From JASSUD01 sp031963405 (lineage in GTDB: Bacteria; Pseudomonadota; Gammaproteobacteria; Burkholderiales; Burkholderiaceae): 64,000 nt of DNA. The position numbers and the translations under genes were made by a program. Within the stretch, counting starts at the first letter, position 1; the number at the start of each line of letters is the position of its first letter. The stretch spans positions 1,736,001-1,800,000 of the forward strand of contig JASSUJ010000001.1 in assembly GCA_031963405.1 (NCBI GenBank). The letters are read 5' to 3'. Shown in pieces: positions 63,696-64,000 of the stretch. The notes under the pieces were generated by a model. That model did no database searches. It worked only from the letters and a program-made list of their open reading frames with translations, and had not been told where the DNA came from.

Positions 63696-63742
63696 AATAA
63701 AGCTGCCTTGCTTGCCTGGCAATAGCAATAAGGCAGCTTATT
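63696..63742. terminator. Bidirectional hairpin between array and metG
   Basis: AATAAAGCTGCCTT (63696-63709) and AAGGCAGCTTATT (63730-63742) form a strong stem, followed by TTTTTAG on the plus strand. Confidence 0.7.
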
Positions 63743-63884
63743 TTTTAGCTCCTCAAGCAGAAACTGATTTTGCTTCTGCTTGAAAAGCGCTTAAGAGATG
63801 TTTGCGCTATACATATAAGCGGCTAATTACCTTCTGCGCTTTGCTAGAATCCATTCTTTTCTCAATCTCGCTCGTCCCATCCTC

Positions 63885-64000
63885 ATGCCCACATCGCCCC
63901 GCCGTATTCTTGTTACTTCTGCTCTGCCTTATGCCAATGGTCAGATTCATTTAGGTCATTTAGTTGAGTACATCCAGACCGATATTTGGACGCGTGCGTT
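63885..64000 (+). CDS. metG: Methionyl-tRNA synthetase, 5' end (truncated by window)
   Basis: The frame from the ATG at 63885 reads [20 protein letters not shown] then [18 protein letters not shown]. This is the N-terminus of class I methionyl-tRNA synthetase with the HIGH-type motif (HLGH). Only 38 codons fall in the window. TAGAAT at about 63845 could be its -10 box, but I see no matching -35. Confidence 0.93.
   Translation, partial: MPTSPRRILVTSALPYANGQIHLGHLVEYIQTDIWTRA

Overview
This 64 kb window looks like a chromosome segment of a Burkholderiaceae bacterium living inside a fungus, close to Mycoavidus or 'Candidatus Glomeribacter'. This is inferred from recalled protein and gene-order resemblance, not from a search. 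The housekeeping genes read as Burkholderia-like in sequence and order: gcvT-gcvH-gcvP, metX-metW, hslV-hslU, dapF-DUF484-xerC, secB-gpsA, and coxB-ctaD-coxIII-SURF1-ctaA-ctaB. Between them lie AT-rich orphan genes, many palindromic repeats, an insertion sequence, and proteins carrying eukaryote-type ubiquitin-pathway motifs.

Layout. 0.4-3.3 kb: two AT-rich coiled-coil orphan genes. 3.6-8.7 kb: the glycine cleavage system (gcvT, gcvH, gcvP), each gene separated by repeat-bearing spacers. 9.4-10.7 kb: two convergent paralogous small membrane proteins whose tails carry LPxY and PPxY motifs. 11.4-14.6 kb: one orphan gene cut in two by an ISNCY-type element; frame and target duplication allow the original gene to be reconstructed. 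15-19.4 kb: a family-4 glycosyltransferase, a DUF2863 protein and a LuxR-type response regulator. 19.8-25.6 kb: five tandem OmpW-like outer-membrane proteins; four share promoter, 5'-leader palindromes and terminator. 25.8-37.2 kb (mostly minus strand): an M48 peptidase homologue lacking its catalytic Glu, AmpG, MetW, MetX, ArgB, HslUV, DksA, XerC, DUF484 and DapF.

37.4-45.1 kb is an orphan island between dapF and the lipid A acyltransferase gene. It holds a clear F-box protein and several coiled-coil proteins, all candidate host-directed effectors. 45.3-51.5 kb: lpxL-like acyltransferase, metK (TTG start), secB, gpsA, trmL, comF. 51.8-62.4 kb: the aa3-type cytochrome oxidase and heme A cluster. 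No cox11/ctaG sits at its usual place, a HicAB toxin-antitoxin pair interrupts the cluster, and a palindromic repeat is fused in frame into ctaA. 62.6-63.5 kb: nine tandem tRNA-Phe-like genes at a 100-101 bp period, all with anticodon AAA, behind one good promoter, plus a decayed tenth unit. The window ends inside metG.

Most notable: (i) the nine-copy AAA-anticodon tRNA array; (ii) palindromic elements inserted in frame into ctaA and the M48 gene, resembling Rickettsia palindromic elements in behaviour; (iii) an F-box protein and two PY-motif membrane proteins, two unrelated hooks into host ubiquitination; (iv) the expanded OmpW cluster with a conserved structured leader.
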